Shown here: positions 32,976-40,709 of the stretch, one piece after another
Layout: every line of letters begins with the position of its first letter
How positions within the stretch are numbered: the stretch's first letter is position 1
NCBI RefSeq assembly: GCF_001580545.1
Contig: NZ_LRBG01000038.1
Location: 744,001 to 808,000, forward strand
Reading direction: 5' to 3'
Length of the DNA stretch: 64,000 nucleotides
Source: Paraburkholderia monticola
GTDB lineage: Bacteria; Pseudomonadota; Gammaproteobacteria; Burkholderiales; Burkholderiaceae
Notes under the pieces: model-generated
The model's input: only the letters and a program-made list of their open reading frames with translations
The model's database searches: none
Told to the model about the DNA's origin: nothing
Program-made: the position numbers and the translations under genes

Positions 32976-33662
32976 ATGAGCAATCCGAAGCTTGAAGTAC
33001 TCACTCCGCAAAACAGTCAGCTCATCATCATCGATCAGCAGCCTCAAATGGCGTTCGGCGTGCAGTCCATGGACCGCCAGGCGCTCAAGAACAACGTCGT
33101 CGGGCTGGCCAAGGCGGCCAAGGCGTTCAAGATCCCGACCACGATCACGACCGTCGAGTCGGAGAGCTTCTCGGGGTTCACGTACCCGGAACTGCTCGAC
33201 GTGTTTCCAGGCCAGAAGCTGCTCGAGCGTACCTCGATGAACTCATGGGACGACCAGAAAGTCCGTGACGCGCTTGCCGCGAATGGCCGCAAGAAGGTGG
33301 TCGTGTCGGGGCTGTGGACGGAAGTCTGCAATACCACGTTCGCACTCTGCGCCATGCTCGAAGGCAACTACGAGATCTACATGGTGGCGGACGCCTCGGG
33401 CGGCACGTCGAAAGACGCGCACGACTTCGCGATGCAGCGCATGGTTCAGGCGGGTGTCGTGCCGGTCACCTGGCAGCAGGTCATGCTCGAATGGCAGCGC
33501 GACTGGGCGCGCCGCGATACCTACGACGAAATCATGGCGATCGCGAAGGAGCACTCGGGCGCCTACGGCATGGGCATCGACTACGCGTACACCATGGTCC
33601 ACAAGGCCGCGCAGCGCACGGCGACACCGCACGAGGCGCTGCCGGCCGTACCGGCGAAATGA
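32976..33662 (+). CDS. Isochorismatase-family hydrolase, YcaC-like
   Basis: A 228-residue cysteine-hydrolase-fold protein resembling YcaC. Catalytic elements are the Asp in LIIIDQQPQMAFGVQ and the nucleophilic Cys in VVVSGLWTEVCNTTFALCAM, which includes the cis-peptide region before it. YcaC-type proteins form octamers and their substrates are unknown; nicotinamidase-like or N-carbamoyl hydrolysis are the usual guesses. The ATG at 32976 follows GAGGAG at nine bases. It is divergent from the XapX/antiporter genes and convergent with the LysR gene at 33759. Confidence 0.88.
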   Translation: MSNPKLEVLTPQNSQLIIIDQQPQMAFGVQSMDRQALKNNVVGLAKAAKAFKIPTTITTVESESFSGFTYPELLDVFPGQKLLERTSMNSWDDQKVRDALAANGRKKVVVSGLWTEVCNTTFALCAMLEGNYEIYMVADASGGTSKDAHDFAMQRMVQAGVVPVTWQQVMLEWQRDWARRDTYDEIMAIAKEHSGAYGMGIDYAYTMVHKAAQRTATPHEALPAVPAK

Positions 33663-33758
33663 TCGCGCGTCGCGATGGTCGCAACGGGCATGGCGCGTTC
33701 CCGGCGAATGCGCCGCACCGGTGAGCGCGCAGGCGTAATCGAGACTGCCGTTTCGCGG

Positions 33759-34682
33759 TCAACTCTCGGCCATCGCCCATGGAGCGTGCGCCAGATGCGT
33801 GACGAGAAGATCGAGCAACGCGGTCACGCGCGGGACGCGCACGACGCTCGGTGGCGTAATGAGGTTGACATCGATGTCGGCGATTCTCCAGTCGCACATC
33901 ACTTGCTCGAGCTCACCACGCTGCAATGCGTCCCACACCAGGAACTCGGGTTGAAAGGCGAGACCATGTCCCGCGATCAACGATGGAAGGAGCACGTCGG
34001 CGTTGTTGCTGCGCACGCGACCGCGCACGGGCACCGCATATTCGTCGTCCGAAGTCGTGGAGCGGAAGCGCCAGTATTCGGGAGTCGGCAGGCTCGTGTC
34101 GGTCAAGGTGGCATGCCGTTCGAGATCGCGCGGGTGCACGGGGCGTCCGTGCCGCTCGAGATAGGCGGGCGACGCCACCAGCTGGCGGCGCACCGCGCAG
34201 ATGCGGCGCGAGCTGACCGAGGAATCGCTCATGTCGGCAAGGCGGATGGCCACGTCGAAGCCGCCCAGCACGATATCGATGGGATGATCGGTGAGCACGA
34301 GGTCGACATCGACGCTCGGATGATGCTCGAGAAAGGCCGGAAGCAGCGGCGCGACATGGAGCAGGCCAAACGAGGTCGGCGCATTGACGCGCACGACACC
34401 ATGAGGTTCGAGCGCGAGAGCGGACGCCTCGCTTTCGAAGACCTCGGCGTTGGCGAGCAGTTGAACCGCCCGGTTGCGCAACAGTTCGCCGGTCGGGGTG
34501 AGCGAGAGCTTGCGTGTCGTGCGGTACAGCAGCATGGTGCCGAGCCGTTGCTCGAGACGGGCAATGGCTTTGGAGACGGTCGGCTGGGAGATGCCGAACA
34601 GGTCGGCAGCCTTCGCGAAGGAGCCGGTCTCCGCCACACGCGCGAAGATGGCCCAGGCTTCAAGATCAGGAAGGTTTTGCAT
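33759..34682 (-). CDS. LysR-family transcriptional regulator
   Basis: A 307-residue LysR protein: DLEAWAIFARVAETGSFAKA, GISQPTVSKAIARLEQRLGT (helix-turn-helix) and an effector domain starting VRVNAPTSFGLLHVAPLLPA. It is divergent from the short XapX gene, which begins the amidohydrolase cluster, with 156 bases between. That position makes it the probable regulator of the 34.8-40.6 kb genes and perhaps of the YcaC-like gene that converges on it. Confidence 0.9.
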   Translation of the reverse strand: MQNLPDLEAWAIFARVAETGSFAKAADLFGISQPTVSKAIARLEQRLGTMLLYRTTRKLSLTPTGELLRNRAVQLLANAEVFESEASALALEPHGVVRVNAPTSFGLLHVAPLLPAFLEHHPSVDVDLVLTDHPIDIVLGGFDVAIRLADMSDSSVSSRRICAVRRQLVASPAYLERHGRPVHPRDLERHATLTDTSLPTPEYWRFRSTTSDDEYAVPVRGRVRSNNADVLLPSLIAGHGLAFQPEFLVWDALQRGELEQVMCDWRIADIDVNLITPPSVVRVPRVTALLDLLVTHLAHAPWAMAES

Positions 34683-34838
34683 GTTGGCGCGTATTGGCAG
34701 TGGAATCGACGAGCGTCTGCGGCGCACGCTTATTGCGCTGAGGGCGGCCCGATGCAACCGGGGGACGGGCAACGCAACCCGGCGGGTCGGACCGGGATGT
34801 AATCATCTGCATTCTATGCTGTCGGAGAGGGCGATCAT

Positions 34839-35006
34839 ATGAAACCGTATCTCGTTTCACTGGGGGCAGGGCTGCTGGTAGGCGTGATCTACAGCGCGAT
34901 CAAGGTCCGTTCGCCCGCGCCGCCGCTGGTTGCCCTGATCGGCTTGCTGGGCATGGTGATCGGCGTGCAAGCCATCCCCGCCCTCCGGCAGTTGTTCGGA
35001 CTTTGA
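34839..35006 (+). CDS. XapX-domain small membrane protein, short copy
   Basis: A 55-residue protein, MKPYLVSLGAGLLVGVIYSA then SPAPPLVALIGLLGMVIG, with two membrane helices and no tail. It is closely similar to the first 55 residues of the protein at 32423-32698. GGAGAGGG sits just upstream of the ATG. The gene is 36 bases before the amidohydrolase gene and in the same direction, so it is likely the first gene of that operon. Function unknown. Confidence 0.85.
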   Translation: MKPYLVSLGAGLLVGVIYSAIKVRSPAPPLVALIGLLGMVIGVQAIPALRQLFGL

Positions 35007-35042
35007 TTGAACTGAGCATAGTGAGCGAAGCGAGGAGCGCAC

Positions 35043-36932
35043 ATGAGCACAACCGGCAATCAACCCGACCTGATTCTTCATAACGGGCGATTCACCACGC
35101 TGGACCCGACGAACCCCACCGCGACGGCAGCGGCAATCGCCGATGGCCGCTTCGTGGCGGTCGGCAGCGATGCCGAGGTCATGCCGCTTGCCGGCCGCTC
35201 GACCCGGGTCGTCGATTTGGGTAATCGGCCCGTGTTGCCGGGCCTGATCGACAACCATTTGCACCTGATCCGCGGCGGCCTCAACTACAACATGGAGCTG
35301 CGCTGGGACGGTGTACCCTCGCTCGCCGTTGCCATGGAGATGCTCAGGCAGCAGGTCGCGATCACGCCCGCGCCGCAATGGGTGCGGGTGGTCGGCGGCT
35401 TCACCGAGCACCAGTTCACGGAAAAGCGCTTGCCGACCATCGAGGAGCTCAATGCGGCCGCGCCCGATACGCCGGTGTTCATCCTGCATCTGTATGACCG
35501 CGCGCTGCTCAATGCCGCCGCGCTGCGTGTGGTCGGCTATACGAAAGACACGCCGGAGCCGCCGGGAGGCAAGATCCTGCGTGACGACGCGGGCCATCCC
35601 ACCGGCTTGCTGCTCGCCAATCCGAATGCCGCGATTCTCTACGCCACGCTGGCGAAAGGCCCGAAGCTGCCCTCCGAGTATCAGTACAACTCGACGCGAC
35701 ATTTCATGCGCGAACTCAATCGGCTCGGCGTGACCGGCGCGATCGACGCGGGCGGCGGCTCGCAGAACTTCCCCGACGATTACGAAGTCATCCGCAAGCT
35801 GCACGACGCGGGCGAGATGACCATTCGCATCGCGTACAACCTCTTCACGCAAAAGCCGAAGGCCGAGAAGGAAGACTTCGTGAACTGGACCAGCACGGTC
35901 AAGTATCACGACGGCACGGACTACTTCCGCCACAACGGCGGCGGCGAAATGCTGGTGTTTTCCGCAGCCGACTTCGAGGACTTTCGGGTGGCGCGTCCGG
36001 AGTTGGCGCCCGAGATGGAAGGCGAACTCGAAGGCGTGGTGCGCGTGCTCGCGCAGAACCGCTGGCCCTGGCGGCTGCACGCCACTTACGACGAAACCAT
36101 CAGCCGCGCGCTCGACGTGTTCGAGAAGGTGAACAAGGAGATCCCGCTCCAAGGCCTGAACTGGTTCTTCGATCACGCGGAAACGGTTTCCGAGCGATCG
36201 ATGGATCGGATTGCGGCGTTGGGCGGCGGCATCGCGGTGCAGCACCGCATGGCCTACCAGGGCGAGTACTTCGTCGAGCGCTACGGTGCGCAAGCAGCGG
36301 AAGCCACGCCGCCGGTCGCGAAGATGCTCGCCAAGGGCATCAAGGTTTCGGCCGGCACCGACGCGACCCGCGTCGCTTCGTACAACCCGTGGGTGTCGCT
36401 CGCGTGGCTCGTCAGCGGCAAGACGGTCGCGGGCTTGCGTATGTATCCGCGACGCAACCTGCTCGATCGCGAAACGGCGCTGCGCATGTGGACGGAATAT
36501 GTGACCTGGTTCTCGAACGAGGAGGGCCGCAAAGGCCGCATCGCGGTCGGGCAACTGGCGGATCTGATGGTGCCGGACCGCGACTTCTTCGCCTGCGCCG
36601 AAGACGATATCGCCGCCACCACGGCCTTGTTGACGGTGGTCGGCGGCCGGATCGTCTGGGGCGCGGGGCCGTTCTCGCAATACGACGCGCCGATTCCGCC
36701 GGCGATGCCGGACTGGTCGCCGGTGCGACGCTACGGCGGTTACGGTGCATGGGGCGCGGCGCAGAACGGCAGCGCCCCGCTGCAACGTGCCGCGGCGGCT
36801 GCGGCGTGCGGCTGTGCGCGCGCATGCAACGTGCACGGTCATGGGCACGCGGGCGCATGGGGCGGCGCGCTGCCCGCCGCAGATGCACAGGCGTTCTGGG
36901 GCGCGTTTGGTTGCTCCTGCTGGGCAATCTGA
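35043..36932 (+). CDS. YtcJ-like amidohydrolase with Cys/His-rich tail
   Basis: A 629-residue metal-dependent hydrolase of the YtcJ group, whose best-studied relatives deformylate N-substituted formamides. The start DLILHNGRFTTLDPTNPTA, the His-x-His of LPGLIDNHLHLIRGG, the histidine of NWFFDHAETVS and the aspartate of SAGTDATRVASYNP are the metal and catalytic positions. The last 45 residues are unusual: an Ala-rich run with CGCARACNVHGHGHAG and ending FGCSCWAI, adding five Cys and three His. A GAGGAG-like site precedes the ATG. It is followed after one base by doxX-like gene, forming an operon; no signal peptide is present. Confidence 0.88.
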   Translation: MSTTGNQPDLILHNGRFTTLDPTNPTATAAAIADGRFVAVGSDAEVMPLAGRSTRVVDLGNRPVLPGLIDNHLHLIRGGLNYNMELRWDGVPSLAVAMEMLRQQVAITPAPQWVRVVGGFTEHQFTEKRLPTIEELNAAAPDTPVFILHLYDRALLNAAALRVVGYTKDTPEPPGGKILRDDAGHPTGLLLANPNAAILYATLAKGPKLPSEYQYNSTRHFMRELNRLGVTGAIDAGGGSQNFPDDYEVIRKLHDAGEMTIRIAYNLFTQKPKAEKEDFVNWTSTVKYHDGTDYFRHNGGGEMLVFSAADFEDFRVARPELAPEMEGELEGVVRVLAQNRWPWRLHATYDETISRALDVFEKVNKEIPLQGLNWFFDHAETVSERSMDRIAALGGGIAVQHRMAYQGEYFVERYGAQAAEATPPVAKMLAKGIKVSAGTDATRVASYNPWVSLAWLVSGKTVAGLRMYPRRNLLDRETALRMWTEYVTWFSNEEGRKGRIAVGQLADLMVPDRDFFACAEDDIAATTALLTVVGGRIVWGAGPFSQYDAPIPPAMPDWSPVRRYGGYGAWGAAQNGSAPLQRAAAAAACGCARACNVHGHGHAGAWGGALPAADAQAFWGAFGCSCWAI

Positions 36933-36933
36933 G

Positions 36934-37380
36934 ATGACGGCGCTGAGCGGCAGCAGCAGTCCGATATGGATCCGGGGGATCCTTGCGCAACCGTGGGTGG
37001 CGCCGCTCGTGCGCCTCGCTCTCGTCTCGGCCTACCTGATAGGCGGCGTGAACAAGGCGCTGAACTTCGACAGCGCGATCGCGGAGCAGGCGCATTTCGG
37101 CCTGCATCCGCCCGCGCTCTGGGCTGCGCTCGCGGTGGCGGTCGAGATCGTTGGTTCGCTGTGCGTGGTATTTCGGCGCTATACATGGCTCGGCGCCGGC
37201 GGACTCGCCGTGCTGACCGTCGTCGCGATGGTCGTGGCCAACGATTTCTGGAATCAGACCGGCACCGCGCGCTTCATGGCGCTCAACAGCTTCTTCGAGC
37301 ACGTAGGGCTGATCGCTGCGCTCGTGCTCGCGACCATGCTTGGCGATGTCAAGCATGCGGCTGACGGCGACCGCGACTGA
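36934..37380 (+). CDS. DoxX-family membrane protein
   Basis: A 148-residue protein with four membrane helices: PLVRLALVSAYLIGGVNKAL, WAALAVAVEIVGSLCVVF, GLAVLTVVAMVVANDFW and a last helix at VGLIAALVLATMLG. DoxX-like proteins are found with redox and quinone-linked enzymes and sulfur oxidation; no specific activity can be given. The start codon is one base after the amidohydrolase stop, which implies translational coupling. Confidence 0.87.
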   Translation: MTALSGSSSPIWIRGILAQPWVAPLVRLALVSAYLIGGVNKALNFDSAIAEQAHFGLHPPALWAALAVAVEIVGSLCVVFRRYTWLGAGGLAVLTVVAMVVANDFWNQTGTARFMALNSFFEHVGLIAALVLATMLGDVKHAADGDRD

Positions 37381-37425
37381 TCTGATCGATTCGAAAGTCA
37401 GCTGAAACAACAGGGGAACCCCGTC

Positions 37426-38340
37426 ATGAGAACGATTCGCTCCGCATTGCTTGGCCTGACGATCGCGGCCGCTCTCGCCGCCGCGCCAGTCTCGTTCGCG
37501 AAGCCGCCCGTCCCGACCGCCGCAACGCCGACGCTTGCCGTCGGTCCGCAATACGACACGACGCACGTGTACGTCGCACCCGAAGATTTCGACCGGTTCA
37601 CCGACAGCTTCGTCGCGACGTTCGGCGGCAGCAAGTCGAAGCAGGGCGTATTTCAGGTCACGCCCACACCGAGCCAGACGATGTCGCAACTCGTCTTCAC
37701 GCCGTCGGGCACGATTTCGGTGTTCGGCTTCAAGACGCCGATTCCCTGGCCGTTCGGCGCGGAGCGCACGGGCTACCTCGTGACCAACATGGACACGGCC
37801 ATGAAAGTGGCGCGCGACCACGGCGCGGATGTGATCGTCGACACGTTCCCCGACCCGATCGGCCGCGACGCGGTCATCCGCTGGGGGGGCGGCGTGAACA
37901 TGCAGCTCTACTGGCATACCCAGGCGCCGAACTACGAACCGTTGGAGAGGATTCCGGAGAATCGGGTCTACGTTTCGCCGTACAGCTTGCATAAGTTCGT
38001 TCACGATTTCGTCAAGTTCTCGAACGGCAAGGTGGTGTCCGACGTGGCTAACGCGCCGGGCATCGAAGTGGGACAGCCGGACGGTACCTATCGACGCGTG
38101 CGCATCGAGTCCGGCTTCGGCAAGATCACCGTGCTCGTGACCAACGGCCATCTGCCTTACCCCTATGGCCGGGAAACGACGGGCTATGAAGTGGCCGATC
38201 TAGCCGCGACGCTGGAGAAGGCGAAGGCCGCAGGCGTCAGCGTGCTCGTGCCTCCGTTCACTTCGGACGGGCGCAACGCCGCGATGGTCCAGTTCCCCGG
38301 CGGATACATCGCCGAGATCCACGCCAACGCTGCGAAATGA
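37426..38340 (+). CDS. Exported glyoxalase/VOC-fold protein
   Basis: A 304-residue protein with a Sec signal peptide (MRTIRSALLGLTIAAALAAA, cleavage near SFAKPP, about residue 26) and two VOC-like halves: HVYVAPEDFDRFTDSFVATF in the first and VYVSPYSLHKFVHDFVKFSN in the second, each followed by a GYLV/GYEV strand (GYLVTNMDTAMKVARDHGAD and GYEVADLAATLEKAKAAGVS). VOC proteins are metal-dependent lyases, dioxygenases or binding proteins; export to the periplasm is unusual for the family. The stop codon overlaps the next start by four bases. Confidence 0.83.
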   Translation: MRTIRSALLGLTIAAALAAAPVSFAKPPVPTAATPTLAVGPQYDTTHVYVAPEDFDRFTDSFVATFGGSKSKQGVFQVTPTPSQTMSQLVFTPSGTISVFGFKTPIPWPFGAERTGYLVTNMDTAMKVARDHGADVIVDTFPDPIGRDAVIRWGGGVNMQLYWHTQAPNYEPLERIPENRVYVSPYSLHKFVHDFVKFSNGKVVSDVANAPGIEVGQPDGTYRRVRIESGFGKITVLVTNGHLPYPYGRETTGYEVADLAATLEKAKAAGVSVLVPPFTSDGRNAAMVQFPGGYIAEIHANAAK

Positions 38341-39032
38341 AATCCGAGGACACGATTCTTTCCGCGATTGCCGGCTTCGTCGATACGCTGAGCTTCGTTG
38401 CCCTGTTCGGACTTTTCACCGCGCACGTGACGGGCAACTTCGTGCTGATCGGGGCCGGCGTGGCCGGCTTCGGCCGCGGCATATTGCTCAAGCTGATCGT
38501 GTTTCCCGCCTTCGTCGGCGGCGTGGTCGTGAGTAGCCTGCTGGTGCGATCGCTGTCCGAGCGGCACGCACGCCAGGGCTCGCGCCTGCTTCATGCGGTG
38601 CAGGCCGTGCTCATGTTCGGCTACTGCCTGGCTGGCGTCTGGGCGACGCCCGTCACGCAGCCCGACAGCCTCGCGGTCACGGTGGCGGGTATCGTCGGCG
38701 CGTTTGCGATGGGTGTACAGAATGCGCATCCCAAGCTCGTCAAGCGCCCCAGCGTGCCGAATACCGTGATGACGGGCAACGTCACGCAAGCCATCCTCGA
38801 TGTGGTCGACCTGCTCTCGGCGGACACGTCCGGGAGCGTGCGCGAGATCGCACGCGCACGCTTCGCGACGATGCTGCCGGCTATCGTCGCATTCGCAATC
38901 GGGGCGATCGCCGGAGCGTTGGGTTACCGCCATATGGGATTCTGGGCGTTGCTCGCACCGGCGTGCGTGCTCGTGGTGCTCGCCTTGACCACGGGGGAGC
39001 ACGAGCGCGCGGCCACACCGGGCCACACCTGA
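38337..39032 (+). CDS. DUF1275 (YoaK-type) membrane protein
   Basis: A 231-residue inner-membrane protein with six to seven helices. Family hallmarks are AIAGFVDTLSFVALFGLFTA, HVTGNFVLIGAGVAG, the NTVMTGNVTQAILD segment and AFAIGAIAGALGYRHMG. DUF1275 proteins have no agreed function. Its start overlaps the stop of the VOC gene by four bases (ATGA), which ties it to the same transcript. An alginate-export-type porin gene follows after 76 bases. Confidence 0.87.
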   Translation: MKSEDTILSAIAGFVDTLSFVALFGLFTAHVTGNFVLIGAGVAGFGRGILLKLIVFPAFVGGVVVSSLLVRSLSERHARQGSRLLHAVQAVLMFGYCLAGVWATPVTQPDSLAVTVAGIVGAFAMGVQNAHPKLVKRPSVPNTVMTGNVTQAILDVVDLLSADTSGSVREIARARFATMLPAIVAFAIGAIAGALGYRHMGFWALLAPACVLVVLALTTGEHERAATPGHT

Positions 39033-39108
39033 GTTTCAAGCGCAGGGAGAATGGCCTCGATTCCGCCCGCCGCGCGTACAGGCGGGCGCATATCAACACA
39101 AGCGGACA

Positions 39109-40626
39109 ATGGCGAGGGAGACCATGGTGTCGACTGCAAGGCGCGGGCGTCGATTCGAAAAGGCCGCGAGCGTCACGGTCTGCGCGGGTCTGCTGCTGGT
39201 GTTTGCCGCTGCGGCATGCGCCGATGCGCCCGCACAGCCGGCCGCCAACATGAGCCTCGCGGCCGATACGGATTCAGGTGCGACGGCGGCCGCCAGGACG
39301 CCGAGCGCCACATGCGATGCCAAACGTCCTGTCGTCATGTTCAATCGCTGGCAGGAAGACTGGTCGGTGCTCGCGAATCCTTGCGTGCCGCGCAAGCCGC
39401 TCGACAGCCTCAAGTACATCCCGCTCGGCGCCGACCCTTCGTCCTATCTGTCGCTCGGGATGAACCTGCGCGAGCGCATCGAAAGCAATAACGCAACGCT
39501 ATTCGGCATTGGCACGCAGTCGGATACGTATCTGCTCCAGCGTCTTCAGGTTCACGCAGATATGCATCTCGCCGACCATTGGCAGTTCTTCGTGCAACTC
39601 GAAGACGCGCGCCCGTTTGGCAAGAACGTGGTCACGCCGGTCGACAAGAACCCGCTCGACCTCGAACAGGCATTCGTGACCTACACGGGCGCGCTCGGCG
39701 GCGGCACGTTCAAGTTTCGCGTTGGTCGCCAGGAAATGGCATTCGACCTGCAGCGGTTCATCTCCGTGCGCGACGGCCCCAATGTGCGCCAGGCCTACGA
39801 CGCGATCTGGGCCGACTACGAATACCAGCAGTGGCGCTTCATCGCCTACGCGACGCAACCGGTGCAATACCGCGACGTCACCGTGTTCGACGACGTGTCG
39901 AACCGCAACCTCACGTTCAGCGGGGTGCGTTTCGAGCGCAAGTCGGCGGGCCCGGGGGACCTGTCCGGCTACTGGTCGCTCTACAGCCGCAGCAACGCGC
40001 AATACCTCGACGCGAGCGGGCCCGAACGGCGCGATGTCTGGGACACGCGTTACTCCGGCTCGTACGGACGCTTCAATTGGGACATCGAAGGAATGCTGCA
40101 GACGGGGACGGTTGGCAACGACACGATCCTCGCGTGGGCAATCGGCTCGATCGCGGGCTACAAGCTCGACATGCCGTGGTCGCCGCAAGTTTCCGTGCAG
40201 GTCGACGCGGCTTCGGGCGACCGTCATCCGCACGGCGGCCGGCTCGAGACGTTCAATCCATTGTTTCCGAACGGCTATTACTTCACGCTCGCGGGCTATA
40301 CGAGCTATGCGAATCTGATCCATATCAAGCCGTCCATCACGCTCAAACCAACGACCAGTCTCGCGCTGCTCGGAGCACTGGGCTTTCAGTGGCGCCAAAC
40401 GACCGCGGACGCCGTGTATCAGCAGCCGCTTCAACCGGTGCCGGGCACTGCGGGCAAGGGCAGCCTGTGGACGGGCATGTATCTGCAACTGCGTGCCGAC
40501 TGGACGATTGCCGCCAATCTGATCGGTTCCATCGAAGCCGTGCACTTCCAGGTGGGCAACTCGATCAGGCAGGCCGGCGGGCGCAACGCGGACTATGCCG
40601 GCATCGAACTGAAGTACGGGTGGTAG
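39109..40626 (+). CDS. Alginate-export-family outer-membrane porin
   Basis: A 505-residue outer-membrane beta-barrel of the alginate_exp (AlgE-like) family. An N-terminal signal sequence (basic RRGRRFEKAA, then VTVCAGLLLVFAAAACA) is followed by a Pro/Ala-rich stretch, then LGADPSSYLSLGMNLRERIE, LQRLQVHADMHLADHWQFFV, FKFRVGRQEMAFDLQRFISV and a C-terminal aromatic strand ending ELKYGW, the usual outer-membrane sorting feature. The first Met is at 39109; a start at 39124 (MVST) is possible. It likely carries a substrate of the upstream hydrolases across the outer membrane. Confidence 0.88.
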   Translation: MARETMVSTARRGRRFEKAASVTVCAGLLLVFAAAACADAPAQPAANMSLAADTDSGATAAARTPSATCDAKRPVVMFNRWQEDWSVLANPCVPRKPLDSLKYIPLGADPSSYLSLGMNLRERIESNNATLFGIGTQSDTYLLQRLQVHADMHLADHWQFFVQLEDARPFGKNVVTPVDKNPLDLEQAFVTYTGALGGGTFKFRVGRQEMAFDLQRFISVRDGPNVRQAYDAIWADYEYQQWRFIAYATQPVQYRDVTVFDDVSNRNLTFSGVRFERKSAGPGDLSGYWSLYSRSNAQYLDASGPERRDVWDTRYSGSYGRFNWDIEGMLQTGTVGNDTILAWAIGSIAGYKLDMPWSPQVSVQVDAASGDRHPHGGRLETFNPLFPNGYYFTLAGYTSYANLIHIKPSITLKPTTSLALLGALGFQWRQTTADAVYQQPLQPVPGTAGKGSLWTGMYLQLRADWTIAANLIGSIEAVHFQVGNSIRQAGGRNADYAGIELKYGW

Positions 40627-40687
40627 CGGGAGATACACGCCGCATTCTCGCCCGCGTCCGGGCGGCGCGCGCTCGCAGCGCTCCATG

Positions 40688-40709
40688 GCGGGCGACCGCG
40701 GCCGCCCGC
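40688..40709. terminator. Hairpin between convergent porin and kinase genes
   Basis: A 7-bp GC stem (40688-40694 with 40703-40709) touches the stop codon of the kinase gene at 40710 and lies 61 bases after the porin stop. No T run follows, so activity is uncertain. Confidence 0.35.

Noticed and set aside
34857..36848. A 663-residue minus-strand frame opposite the amidohydrolase
   Set aside because: Antisense shadow: composition Arg/Ala/His-rich, no conserved motif, while the plus-strand frame has metal-binding motifs of a known family.
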